From the NCBI GenBank assembly GCA_963978545.1, contig OZ021732.1:33076123-33140122 (forward strand): a stretch of 64,000 nt of DNA, read 5' to 3'. The DNA comes from Linyphia triangularis. Its lineage: Eukaryota; Arthropoda; Arachnida; Araneae; Linyphiidae. Position 1 is the first letter of the stretch. Each line of letters begins with the position of its first letter. Positions 13,173 through 25,078 of the stretch are shown piece after piece. The notes under the pieces are model-generated. The model saw nothing but the letters and a program-made list of their open reading frames with translations, made no database searches and had not been told where the DNA came from. Position numbers and translations under genes: made by a program.

Positions 13173-16100
13173 AATCTTATAAATTTAATGAAATTATTAT
13201 GACCTAAGAGATTGAGTAAACTGAATAAATCAATGATGTAAATTTAAACAGTGACTTGAACTGATACATACTATAACTGTAAAGAAGTATGACAAAGTGA
13301 TAGATGAAGTAAAATTAGAAGTTGAATGAAATGTGTTGAAAAAAGTTGAAGACGACAAGAAATTCGTAATTGAGAATTATCATTGACTTATATTAACTTC
13401 GTTTTTCTTGCTTATGACAAGAAAATACACTCTTTCTTATTAAGAACCAACTTGATATCTTATCATAGAATGACAATGATGAAATATCTATACATTAAAA
13501 AAAAAAATACCAAACTTAGACATAGCAAATTTCTTGAAATTCATGTATAATGTGAGAAGTTTTACTGGAAATATAGAAGATACAACATTGAAAGATGTGA
13601 ATGTTTCGAAGTACTTTATCAGAAATAAAAAAAAAAATGCGCTGAGATTCGCTATAAAAAATTTTAGGAGAAAGTTTAAACAAAATTTAAAATCAAACAT
13701 GCTTTTAAATGGGAACACATATATTAAAACTATAGCACATTAAACAATTTATATTACGTCATCTCAGTTGTATCAAACTGAATAACATGAAAAACAACCA
13801 CAAACTGAATAAACATGAAAATTATCAATATATGTGGAAAAGTTTCCTTTTTTCACATATAAAAAAAATAACACATTGACGTACGTTAAGATCACGAAAC
13901 ATGCATAATCATATACCGATAAGAGCAACCAATGTTGCGGGGAGATATTCACATGATGGCCAATATCCCATGAATAAATTGATTGATTGAATTTCTAATG
14001 CTAATTCCAATAGTATTCCACGTAACTTCAACTTCATATGGTACACTATAGATATATTTATTTTTCAAATATATTGACTTTCGAAAAATCATCCTTCAAT
14101 ATAAGAATGATCATAGTAAGAATAAAAGAAAAGATACTAAGCATTGATTTAAAGTGTATTTATTTCAACTTAGCAACAAATCATATGCTTGAAACGAAAA
14201 TTGCTTCGAACCAAAGTATAACCATCCAATTTCATTGATTCCTACAAGGACATTTTTCTCATCTAGTAATTGAATTTTTTTTTTCTCATACACATTATAA
14301 GTGATGTCCAATCAGGTGTAGAATAGTTGAAGATATCCGACCTCTTTCTAAATATTAATAAGTCACTGTTGAAAAACTTATAAAAATTTCAATTTACACT
14401 TAAAGTTTTTTTTTTATATATATTTCAAAGAATTTTTTCAAATCAATATGTATATTTAAATATTGAAACTTATTCACTTCAATAAATGTATGTTTAAGTT
14501 ATAAAACTCTTCGTATGTATTGAAAAATTGTAACTTTTCGTCTTCTTCGTATAAATCGATAACTTATACACTAGTTCTTCATCAATTAATCTTCTAAGTA
14601 AATCTTTCAAAGCTAAAAACATACTTATAGCTTTGCATTTGTAACAAGTTAAATTGTACATGTTTCATGTGAAAGTTACAAAATTTCAAATATTTTCATG
14701 GAAAACATATAAAATTTTAATTTCACATGAAACATGTACAATTTAACATGTTACAAATGCAAAGCTATAAGTATGTTTTTAGCTTTGAAAGATTTACTTA
14801 GAAGATTAATCGATGAAGAACTAGTGTATAAGTTATCGATTTATACGAAGAAGACGAAAAGTTACAATTTTTCAATACATACGAAGAGTTTTATAACTTA
14901 AACATACATTTATTGAAGTGAATAAGTTTCAATATTTAAATATACATATTGATTTGAAAAAATTCTTTGAAATATATATAAAAAAAAACTTTAAGTGTAA
15001 ATTGAAATTTTTATAAGTTTTTCAACAGTGACTTATTAATATTTAGAAAGAGGTCGGATATCTTCAACTATTCTACACCTGATTGGACATCACTTATAAT
15101 GTGTATGAGAAAAAAAAAATTCAATTACTAGATGAGAAAAATGTCCTTGTAGGAATCAATGAAATTGGATGGTTATACTTTGGTTCGAAGCAATTTTCGT
15201 TTCAAGCATATGATTTGTTGCTAAGTTGAAATAAATACACTTTAAATCAATGCTTAGTATCTTTTCTTTTATTCTTACTATGATCATTCTTATATTGAAG
15301 GATGATTTTTCGAAAGTCAATATATTTGAAAAATAAATATATCTATAGTGTACCATATGAAGTTGAAGTTACGTGGAATACTATTGGAATTAGCATTAGA
15401 AATTCAATCAATCAATTTATTCATGGGATATTGGCCATCATGTGAATATCTCCCCGCAACATTGGTTGCTCTTATCGGTATATGATTATGCATGTTTCGT
15501 GATCTTAACGTACGTCAATGTGTTATTTTTTTTATATGTGAAAAAAGGAAACTTTTCCACATATATTGATAATTTTCATGTTTATTCAGTTTGTGGTTGT
15601 TTTTCATGTTATTCAGTTTGATACAACTGAGATGACGTAATATAAATTGTTTAATGTGCTATAGTTTTAATATATGTGTTCCCATTTAAAAGCATGTTTG
15701 ATTTTAAATTTTGTTTAAACTTTCTCCTAAAATTTTTTATAGCGAATCTCAGCGCATTTTTTTTTTTATTTCTGATAAAGTACTTCGAAACATTCACATC
15801 TTTCAATGTTGTATCTTCTATATTTCCAGTAAAACTTCTCACATTATACATGAATTTCAAGAAATTTGCTATGTCTAAGTTTGGTATTTTTTTTTTTTAA
15901 TGTATAGATATTTCATCATTGTCATTCTATGATAAGATATCAAGTTGGTTCTTAATAAGAAAGAGTGTATTTTCTTGTCATAAGCAAGAAAAACGAAGTT
16001 AATATAAGTCAATGATAATTCTCAATTACGAATTTCTTGTCGTCTTCAACTTTTTTCAACACATTTCATTCAACTTCTAATTTTACTTCATCTATCACTT

Positions 16101-19100
16101 TGTCATACTTCTTTACAGTTATAGTATGTATCAGTTCAAGTCACTGTTTAAATTTACATCATTGATTTATTCAGTTTACTCAATCTCTTAGGTCATAATA
16201 ATTTCATTAAATTTATAAGATTCATAAAAAAAAAAAAATAAAAAAAAAAATAAAAAAAAAAAAAAAAAAAACCCAATCATTACACATGAACTTAATTTTA
16301 TTGCACCGGGAAGAAAAACTATAGAAATTTGGACAATAAAAATCTATTACAACAGCTAATAAATTCAATTTTCGACAAGCATGATAGGATATAAAAATTG
16401 TATTTTTTTATTTTTCTGCTAAAGTTTAAGTTCTCTGTTAGACAATAAAACGTTTGCCTAGAATAAAATCATAAATTATTCATCATTTATGTACCAACAG
16501 TAAAATTATCATTTACATTTTTGTAGATTTTTCTTTTTAACATGACAATGTTTTACATGTAAAGTTTATTTAATAGTAATTTCCGACTTGAAAATGTAGG
16601 TAGCATTTATTTTCGATTAGTTTGATTTCAACTGACAAATATATTTCAACATTCGAAGCATATGCGAGTTATGTGAATAAACCATATGCAACTTAGCTAA
16701 TTTTCAGTAATTAAGTTGTGAAGTTTTATCTTTGCCATAGAAAATACATTTATTTTTACTGATTTTTGTTAAGTGCAACGACGATCTTTTACAAAGTATG
16801 TCTTTTTGCAACATGAGAAAAGATGCGAAATGATAAGGACTTGTCTGGTATGCTTTCAATTCCTTGAGAAATAAATTTAGCTTAACTAGAAGACTTGTTC
16901 CGATTCTGAAGTGTGCTATTTCCTATCGTAATTTATAATTTTACATAATACTTGGTTTAAAAGTTGAAAAGTTTGCACAAATTTCCTATGTAAGTTCTAC
17001 TTCACTGAAAAGTTATCGGTCACAAGCAATAAAAATTCCACTTTGTTTGATTAATGTTATGCATGTGTTAATTATCATGTGTAATATCAGTTTTATTTGT
17101 GTCTTTCGAAAGCGAGCATTCATAAATTTAAAAGGATATTTCAAACTATTTTCAAAATATAAGTATCTTTTACAAGTTTTTTCCGTAATGAACTTTGCTC
17201 AGTTATATTAATATTGAATATTCATCTTACAAAATAAGCGTCTTGTAAAACACATTCCGTTTCAGTTTTCTGAAATTTATGTATAAGTTATTTAGAAATT
17301 ATGGGTGGAAGTTAAAAATCTCTGTATTAATGATATATTGTCAGCACCTCTCAAATAAAAAAAAATTCATGTATAATTTAGTTTGTCCAGATGATGTTCA
17401 ATTTTACGTAGTATCAAACTCTATATTTCTCAAATTTATGCTAGTTTTTCACAAGAAAAAAAATATATATTCTTTAAGTTTGCCTAGCAAACTTTTTTCA
17501 GTATTTAAATTTTCTAAGTACATTCCATCACATGAGTAGTTAACTATTTCCACTAAGGAAAATATCTTATTATTTTAGTGTGTTTGATTGATGTTAGATT
17601 TTTATGTTTCTGATTGGTGATTTGCATATACTCTTTTAAAAACTTTACACAATTCGTAACATATACGTTAGAAATAATAGTATATCGCATCTGAGATTGA
17701 AAAAATTTATAACTATTATCATGTAAAGAAGGTTAAATTTTAAAAACATGTCGTTGAATATGAGTGTTACCATGAAAAAAGTTAACTAAATTACTTGTGA
17801 TTTCCTTTCAGAGTATAAAAAGTTTCTTTCAATTTATCTTAAGATGTTTTAAAAGTCTTGCAGGTGATTTTCAAAACTTGAATGCATATCTACAATGTAT
17901 TTAATATCTACAATTTATTTAATATTTTCCCCCAATTCACCTTTCAAGTAAAATAAACCTTAGTCAGCATGTATTGCACGAGTTAATACGACACCTTAAC
18001 GTATATTATTACAAAGTAAATTGTCTAAGTCTTTCTTGAAGTAACATAAATTTCCAACTTGTATTGATTTTCCGATTGAAAAGTAGAGGTGAAATTTTTT
18101 CTTTGGAGTATCTATAACTAATATTTATTTTAAATCTCTTACTATTTTTCTTCTATGTAACAATTTTGTTAAGTTTTACCCGTATTGTAGCATATAATCC
18201 CACTGAGTTTGAACAATATTCAATGTTTTAAATAATAGAAAAGTTTTCAAGTAGAAATGATCTTAAATTCTCCAAGTGAATCATACTTTTTGGAAGAAAG
18301 TCCATGCGAATTCTACCTTCACTTACTAATATGTCTTTGAAATCCACTTTATTCATTCCAAGTTTTCACAAACATTTCATTATGAAAACGGCAAAGTAGG
18401 AAAACGATAATCTCAAAGACCTGCTGACACATCACAGCATCACCCGCTGCTTGCGCGTCGATGCTGTTGTTCTTGCTGTACAAATCTCCCGACCTGTTCC
18501 AACAAGTTTTAGCGTGACTCATCCTCCGATCTAAAAATGCCGGCGAATGGCGTATCACCTACCGCTACCCTGATTGGCTAATTACCGTCACCTGCTTATC
18601 TTCCCATTTAAAGATGTGAATTTTATATGTAAAGTGAATTTTTACGCTAATGCTTAAATTCTTTGCTATAGAAAGTTCAAGTATGTTAGTTTTTTTCTCT
18701 TATATGTTACATTTTAAACACTTGATACGAAATTTGTACGTTATGTTTATCTTAGAAATTTTAAGTATATTATTTTTTTTTTCTTATTTAACATTAACCT
18801 AAGAGTTTAATTGTATATGAAGAGTAAATTGTCACGTTAAAGTTTAAGGATATGATATTTTTGTGAGGTAAATTTTCGTGTAAAGGTTAAAATTCTTTAT
18901 CTTTGAAATTTTTATTCTGTTAAATTTCCCATTATTTAACATTAACCTAAGAAAATAATTGTGTATGAAAATGTCGCGTATTGTTTAAATTGTTGTCGAA
19001 GAAAGTTTAAGTATGTTATTTTTTTTCTTCTCTAATTTAGCATTATTCTTACACATTTTAAAGATAAAAATTTTATGCGTGAAATAAATTTTCGCATATT

Positions 19101-22100
19101 GTTTCAATTCCTTACCTTATAAATTTTTAGTATTTCTTTTTCTCTAATTTAGCGTTATTCTTACACATTTGAAATACATGATTTTTATATATGTAGTAAA
19201 TTTTCACTCAAATGTTAGAATTATTTATCGTAGAAATTTTAAGTATGCTAATTCTTCTTACATGTCACATTTTAATGTCGTGATTTTTATATGTGAAGTA
19301 AATTTTTACGTTAATGCTAAAGTTATTTGTCGTGCAAAGTTTAAGTATGTTAGTTTTTTTTCTTTTATTTAGCAATATTTTTACATATTTTAAAGACATG
19401 ATTTTTATGTATATAGTAAATTTTCGGGTAAAGGTTAAATTTATTTGTCGTAGAAATTTTAAGTATGCTAATTCTTCTTACACGTCACATTTTAAAGTCG
19501 TGATTTTTATATGTGAAGAAAATTTTTTACGTTAATGTCAAAATTATTTGTCGTACAAAGTTTAAGTATGTTACTTTTTTTTTTCTTCTTTTATTTAGCG
19601 ATATTTCTACATATTTTAAAGTTGGGATTTTTATGTGTAAAGTAAAATGTTACGTTAATGTTAAAGTTATTTGTCGTAGAAAGTTTAAGTACGTTACTTT
19701 TCTCTTGCATGTCATATTTTAAAGTCGTGATTTTTATATATGAAGGGAATTTTCGAGTAAAGGTTAAATATTTATCTTAGAAATTTTAAGTAAGTTACTT
19801 TTTTTCTCTTATTTAGCGATATTTTTACTCATTTTAAAGTGATTTTTATGTGAAAAGTAAATTTTTTACGTTAATGTTAAAGTTATTTATTTTATAGAGT
19901 TTAAGTATGTTACTTTTTTCTCTTATTTAGTGATATTCGTACACATTTTAAAGACATGATTTTTATTCGTAAAGTAAATTTTCACGTTCACTTTTTTTTT
20001 TATAAGTTTATTTTTTATAATAATAATAATAAAATCTGATAATTATTACTAAATATTATCTTTATATTTAATAAATTTCATAATTACTCCAATTGCAACA
20101 ACTGTCTACGCTAAAAACCCATTCGCTACACTATGACGTCACGAACAAATTATCTATCACTTTAACTGTTTCAAGCAAGATCGTTACACAACAACTCCAC
20201 TCGCAAACGCGTTGAAGCGTGTTGAAACATCCCTAGTCTCGCTCCCCTCCCTTCTGACGGGTCGATAGTCAGTAGCACCCTCTACCGTGAAACCTGATTG
20301 GTCGGTGAAGTCACGTGATCACCCCTCATATATAGACGCTACCGGTTGCCGTCTCGCCATTTCTACTTAGATACCTGAGTGTGAAAGACGTGTTTAATAC
20401 TTCGTGTTTTTTTTCTCATCGCGATTTTGTTCGTACTTGTGTAGTTATTCACAGTTATTTTAGCTTCGCTGATTTCGTTTCGATTATTCGGTAAGTGGAT
20501 TTTTAAACATCTTCTCACTCCAACAAACCAAGAGAGCCTTGTCGGCCTATGACGACAAGCGGTATCTGCTGGAAGATGGCATAACCAGCTATGCCTATGG
20601 TCACTTCAAAATTCCTTAAATCATTCATTTAATCCTTAAATTTTTTTTTTTATCTCTTTAAGCCTTAATTTAACTAAAATATTACTTTAACTAAATTTTT
20701 AAAAACTTATTTAACGTTAATTTTTTTTTTCAGGATTTTGTATGTGATCATTAAATTTAATTCATGAGAGAAATATACGTTCTCACAAGTCTTCTTTTCA
20801 GATTTTTTAAAATTTAAAATTGTTTAGGATTTAAGGTAATGATGTCTTCTTAAAAGATATTATTGGATGGTTAGTTAGTGACCTCATATTTCAAGGAAAT
20901 ATACGTTCTTTGGAATAAGTTTTTTTTTTTTTTGATAGGGTGGAGTGAGGCGGTACCAATTCTTCCTAAAAGAGGTATCGGGCTGGAGGTGGGTCCTCAC
21001 TTTTAAAATTTAACTTCAAAATAATTAACATTTTCTAAAGTCTTTCAAATTAACTTATTCAAAATTGGTTAGGGAAGGGGGGTGGGTAGATGAGTTACCA
21101 TGAAGGCAACGTCCGATAGTCGATATTTTAACAATTGTTTGGTAAAATATTGAAATGTCACGTGTAGCTCGGGGTTAGGGTTCTTTAGACCCTTAGCAAA
21201 TGGCCTTCCTTTTATTAACTTTTCAAATTTAACATTTTTATTTGTGTAACTTTGTTGCATGTATTTTAACTTGATTAAAGGATATGTAAGTAACTCGCTA
21301 GAAAACCAAACAGTCAATCAGGAGTTAACTTTTGGTCACATGTTTAAAACTTATCAGTCACAAGCGAGCATTTAGCTGACCGATCAGAACTCGTTGCCAA
21401 CACCTGAAAACTAAATTTGATATATATCCAATGTTATCACCACTTAAAACGTAAATCTTAACATAGAATGACGCCATACCCACTGTGACGTCATTAGTAA
21501 AAATACCTATCACTCTAACTTATTCATTTATAAGCAGCCCTAGAACAACTCAACTCAGTCTGAAAGGTAAATCGACACTAAAAAGTGTTGCCATCGCTCT
21601 AAACTTTGATATATAACACATTATGACGTCATACCTACTGTGACGTCACGCAATAAAAACCTATCACTCTAACTTATTCATTTACAAGCAGTCCTAGAAC
21701 AACTCAACTCCATCTTAAAGGTAAATCGAAACTAAAAAGTGTTGCATCGCTCAAAACTTTAATATAAAACACATTATGACGTCATTCCCACTGTGACGTC
21801 ATACACAAACAGCTTATAATGAAACTAAAACAGCAGCAGGAGGGAAACAACTCCACTCCACTTCCGGGCACGTGACTTCCGGTGACGTCATATCCGGACA
21901 CGCCCCCTTCCGGTCACGCCCCCATACCATACCATCCCGCATCCCGCCATGGCTCAGGACTGTCCTTTTCTAACTACTCTTAATATTGAGTATAAAGAAA
22001 GTAAGAAAAACTTATCGGTCATTTTCAAGCAACCCCGGCTGAAATATAGAATAGATTTTAACAGAAGACTACTTTGGGGTCAGTGTGGGGGGAGGGGACG

Positions 22101-25032
22101 ACTAAGACGATAGGGTGTCATTAATGGAGCTGGAGGCAAGTGAGAGCACAAACATTGAAAAACTTGCACGAAGGAGTGACTGTTCTCTCTAGCCTACCCC
22201 CCCCCCCTCACCTCTCATAATCCCTTTTAGCATAAATTACTAACAGCAATATATATATATATTAATATGATAGTAGGATGTTATCATACTTATTTATAAA
22301 TCTGCTAGCTAGCTTATTGTTTATATACATTTACAACGCTGAAAACTATGATATATTTAAAATGGGTTTGCTTAGAAATGCACGAATTGCCAAATTTAAG
22401 GTAATTTTTTTTTACTTTTAATTATTCATTGTTGAAATTAAAAGTAGATTGCTTCCATGGTCGCCACCAGGGAGGTGGTAGGGGGTGCACTTGCACCACC
22501 CGAAATTTTGAAAATTAAAAAAAAAAAATGGGAAGATAAGTCATATGATTAAAAGGAAATAGAAGTATGACATATATATAGGTTTTAAAATATTAAATGG
22601 ATAAGAAATTTAATACATAATTACTAATTAAAATTTAATGAAGATATCCAAGGTTAAAATAAAAAATTAACAGCCTTGCACCCCTTTTGAGAGCCGCATG
22701 TATCTTACTGGAAATTATTCATGATTGTTTCCTTTTTCAAATTCTGTACCTCATTTGTAAACTATCGTAAGTGCAATGTTAAATCAATTGCACTTACGAT
22801 AGTGAGCTTCTGAGGTACAGATATCATGATAAAGTTCCGCGATTCAGTTTAAAAATGTTTAGTAAATCATTGAAGTTATCCATCAATTTCACGAGTCAAA
22901 ATATAATTTGTGACTGATTCAACGAATTAAGGCAAATCGTATTTTTAATTTTCTTTAAAAAAAAGCTTTTGAATACACTAAACCTGATATCCAGCACGAC
23001 TTTCGGTAAAGCATGATGCTAGAAATAAATACGAACGTAGAAGATATAAGCGATTATTATTAAGGGTACTTGATAGTATCCTTCAAACTTTTTTTTTATT
23101 TAAGCCTTTAAAATTATAATTTTTACATATTTAGAAGTAATATTAAGTAAAAACTAAATTTTATTAAAAAAAATTTCACTTAGTGAATAATTTTTCCTAA
23201 TCTTTTTAAGAAAATTTTCTTTGTAATATACTCTTAAGTCTTTAGGCATCGAATTTAGAATAAGAAAAATAGTTTCCGAGAAAAACGATAATTATTGTAT
23301 CTATAGGCATTGGCGGATCCAGGGTGGGGCACAGGGGGCACGTGACCCCCCCCCCCCCCAGAAAATGTAAAGTTACACTGGATATTATTGAACTTCCTCC
23401 CCAAATAATTGATAAAGTCTATTTCTTTCATAATTTTTGGTGGAAAAACGTACATTTCTCATTCTGAATGACGTCATTGATTGTTGATGAAACCACTGAT
23501 ATGGCTTTCAAAGAGAAACAGTCGATCTGTATCCTTTATTATAATAAAAGCACTTTTACTATAAATGAAGATTTTATCAAATTTTTAGAAGTTGAAGATC
23601 TCACTGGTGAAGGTTTGTGTAAAGTAGTATTGGAAGAACTGCAGAACCTAGGTTTAGATATATCCATCTGCCGTGGTCAAGCTTTCGACGGAGGTTCCAA
23701 TATGAGTGGAAAATATCAAGGACTTCAAGCTAGAATAGCCAAAATACAACCCCTTGCTATTTATAGCCACTGCGCTAATCACAGATTAAATTTAGTTATT
23801 AGTAAGGCCTGCTCAACTCCATCAATAAGAAATGCTATTGGGGTAATATCGTCAGTCGCAATTTTTTTTAGAGAATCTGCTAAGAGGCTGCACAAACTAG
23901 ATGAAGGAATGCACGATACTCTGAAGAAAGGAAAGTGAAAAAGTGGTATGAAACGAGATGGATCGATCGCCATGATTCGGTACTAACTTTTTTAGATACC
24001 CTACCCTTCTTACCCCAAGTGTTGAAATCTATTGTCAACTCAGAGAACGGAAAAGGAAGTAATGCCTTTTCATTTATGTACAGTATTTTGTCACCTGAAT
24101 TTATCATTAGCGTGGTAGTTTTAGCAGATGTGTTTGCACTGACTCTCCCCTTAGCCACAAGACTCCAAGCAGAGTACATGGATGTGCTCAAAGCAATGAA
24201 GTTAGTTGATGCCACACTGAAAAGCCTACAAAGTCGCAGAGAAAGTAGCAGCGAACATTTTAATAAATTGTATTTAAAAGCTGAAAATTTGGCTGATCAG
24301 ATGGGGACTGAAATAAAGAAGCCAAGATTAACAGGCAATCAAAAAAACAGAGCCATTGTGCAATGCAAATCTACGGAAGATTACTTCAGAATCAGCATTT
24401 ATATTCCATTCATGGACTTCCTCCTCCATGAGCTTCAAGATTCCCAAAATAACAAATGATTAATGTCGGGAACTTGCAAAAGTTATTACCAGTTAATTCA
24501 CATTTCGATGAAGATTTCGAAACTTCTGTCATAGAAGGTAGTAAAATGTATAAGTCCGATTTACCCTGTTTCCAAGCACTGGAAGGGGAATTAGAAATAT
24601 GGAAACATATGTGGGATGGACAGAAAGTTACCCAAATCTCCAGCGGAAGCAATCAAATACGCTGAAGATTTGCCCAACATATCAACACTTCTTCAATTAA
24701 TATGCACTTTTCCAAATACAAGCAGTACTGCGGAGAGGTTCATTTCTACTCTCCGTCGGATAAAGACATTTTTTAGGACTACGATGACGGAAGAACGTTT
24801 AAGTGGGTTGGCCAGCCTTCACATTCATAAAGAAGCAGCAGCTAATCTATCTCCTTTATAAGTATTGGATGTTTTTGCTTTGAAACAAAAGAGAAGACTG
24901 CGTTTGAAACTAGATCAGTAATATAATAATTTTTTTTAATATATATATATATATATATACAACATTTTATTCTAAAGCAGTATTAATCACTCTGCCAAGT
25001 GCAATTAATTATATTTTAAATTTGGCTAATTT

Positions 25033-25078
<46 letters not shown>

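Larger units (their letters stand above)
7367..14674 (+). repeat. Left palindrome arm (tandem copy 2 plus inner arm)
   Basis: Begins with an internal Polinton terminus, AGTAGTTAGAAAATAGGGCT, like that of the intact element at 46523. It runs to the spacer and mirrors 14721-21978. Near the terminus is a (TATGG)n run of about nine units (about 7407-7452), which is short or absent in the other termini. Confidence 0.88.
3124..21978. mobile_element. Palindromic, internally deleted Polinton/Maverick derivative (18.9 kb)
   Basis: This element is almost wholly an inverted repeat. The right arm, 14721-21978, mirrors the left arm 7367-14674 around a 46-bp spacer, and 3124-7366 is an additional tandem copy of the outer 4.2 kb. 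Both outer ends carry the same Polinton terminal sequence, with a perfect 6-bp target duplication. Each outer unit keeps the CRE-rich terminal repeat, a subterminal block, the last 37 codons of PolB, and the PolB promoter with noncoding exon. Each also has an AT-rich tandem array and a conserved 0.24-kb island. The inner arms carry decayed ATPase and last-ORF sequence. No integrase, capsid, protease or polymerase core remains, so it is non-autonomous. Arm identity is very high by eye, including mirrored short ORFs, so it formed recently or is homogenised by gene conversion. Confidence 0.92.
14721..21978 (-). repeat. Right palindrome arm
   Basis: Inverted copy of the left arm. Mirrored pairs of short ORFs have coordinate sums near 29394-29400, as expected for one axis. 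The outer part (about 20080-21978) carries base differences shared with copy 1, and the inner part carries those shared with copy 2. Confidence 0.9.

Noticed and set aside
3124..21978. Palindrome as an assembly or library foldback artefact
   Set aside because: Matching 6-bp duplications at both outer ends, distinct flanks, copy-specific substitutions and a differing poly-T/poly-A tract between arms argue for a real structure, though long-read confirmation is desirable.
23255..23455. Minus-strand 66-codon ORF at the hAT left end
   Set aside because: It spans the hAT terminus and a poly-C run, and has no conserved motif.
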